Positions 63,661-64,000 of a DNA stretch of 64,000 bases are shown here, one piece after another (the stretch's first letter is position 1; every line of letters starts with the position of its first letter). Origin of the DNA: Fratercula arctica. Its lineage: Eukaryota > Chordata > Aves > Charadriiformes > Alcidae. The position numbers and the translations under genes are program-made. The notes under the pieces are model-generated. The model was given only the letters and a program-made list of their open reading frames with translations, made no database searches and was not told the origin of the DNA. The stretch covers positions 93,400,674 through 93,464,673 of the forward strand of contig CANTUZ010000003.1 of NCBI GenBank assembly GCA_947846985.1. Direction: 5' to 3'.

Positions 63661-64000
63661 TTGTGTGCAGCACACAGTACTGATAGACCTGGACTAATAA
63701 ATTATGATTTTCTAGCTCCTTTCTCTATGTTCTGTTAGGCCAGGTGGATTTTTATGCACATCCAGACAATTTAATCCTTTAGATTACAGCAACAAACACA
63801 GCTAATTAAAGTATGACTTCTCTAAATCCTTATCCATGATAAGGTCATCTTGGATTTGCCTTTAAGTGGCAGTCTTTTAAAAGGTAATAACAATAAATTA
63901 TTCCCAATACTAAGAATAGGACAGCACATTAATCTAGGAGAAAAAGTGCCCATTGGGAGAATGTCTGTTGTTGTTGTTGCCCTCTGCTGTTCTCTTATTA

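Larger units (their letters stand above)
1..64000 (-). other. ADGRB3: ADGRB3 (BAI3) gene, internal segment
   Basis: The whole window lies inside one gene read on the minus strand. Eight exons, recognised by translated similarity to the adhesion GPCR BAI3, appear in the correct order with compatible splice phases: linker, four TSP1 repeats, two HormR exons and the first GAIN exon. Known role of the family: a synaptic cell-surface receptor of neurons whose large extracellular part binds secreted C1q-like proteins and Nogo-type receptors, and whose intracellular side acts on Rac/ELMO signalling. The start codon, signal peptide and CUB region are upstream of 64000, and the GPS, transmembrane and cytoplasmic exons are below position 1. 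BAI1 and BAI2 were considered. The linker and TSR sequences match what I know of BAI3, and four TSRs fit BAI2/BAI3 rather than the five of BAI1. Confidence 0.95.
51159..64000 (-). other. ADGRB3: ADGRB3 intron upstream of the linker exon (partial)
   Basis: This 12.8-kb stretch is the 3' part of the intron that precedes the 37-codon linker exon. I looked for the large upstream exon (signal peptide and CUB region) and did not find it here. The stretch is AT-rich, non-coding sequence. It carries a TA/TG-rich microsatellite near 52690-52755, a possible ancient amniote repeat near 53310-53405, a small hairpin at 53670-53697, MIR-like traces near 57725-57830 and 63560-63660, the purine tract at 59215-59532 and a possible LTR fragment at 60157-60225. 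Nothing else was recognised. Confidence 0.8.

Noticed and set aside
1..64000. Search for CRISPR arrays, tRNA or rRNA genes, bacterial operons and other novel multi-gene systems
   Set aside because: No regularly spaced repeats, no tRNA cloverleaf and no prokaryotic gene clusters were found. The window is intron sequence of one vertebrate gene.

Overview
The window is vertebrate nuclear DNA, most likely from a bird. It is AT-rich and intron-dominated, with multi-kilobase introns and GT-AG splice sites. Its recognisable young repeats are almost all CR1-type LINEs carrying the 3' ATTCTATG tail motif, as in avian genomes. A turtle or crocodilian source cannot be fully excluded from sequence alone. 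No bacterial, CRISPR, tRNA or rRNA features were seen.

One gene explains all the confident coding sequence: ADGRB3 (BAI3, adhesion G protein-coupled receptor B3) on the minus strand, so transcription runs from high to low coordinates. Eight internal coding exons are present (1,202 bp in total, about 400 codons). In transcript order they are a 37-codon linker (51048-51158), four thrombospondin type 1 repeats of one exon each (45711-45872, 38168-38332, 34493-34657, 33436-33600), two exons that split the hormone-receptor (HormR) domain (25699-25800, 25058-25164), and the first GAIN-domain exon (3220-3414). The signal peptide and CUB region lie upstream of the window (beyond 64000). The rest of GAIN, the GPS, the seven-helix domain and the tail lie downstream (below 1). 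The exon phases join without a break, so this is a continuous, apparently intact slice of the extracellular region.

Introns fill the rest. The 21.6-kb intron (3415-25057) holds three large CR1 copies: a minus-strand reverse transcriptase copy at 7655-9655 beside an older plus-strand tail, a plus-strand 2.7-kb endonuclease plus reverse transcriptase copy at 14655-17344, and a short minus-strand copy at 21075-21610. The 7.6-kb intron (25801-33435) has a fourth, at 29080-30338, carrying a run of 24 G. Several weak fossils of older amniote repeats (MIR/L2-like) and one possible LTR fragment are scattered through the introns. The first intron in transcript order (51159-64000) contains a 318-bp pure purine tract (59215-59532).

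I found no new multi-gene system. The most notable non-coding signals are a near-perfect hairpin with 30-bp arms at 37294-37377, a CpG-dense island confined to the third thrombospondin exon and its downstream intron flank, the long purine/pyrimidine tract, and traceable mutational scars inside the CR1 copies (an 8-bp tandem duplication, a 57-bp in-frame duplication and a G-run expansion).
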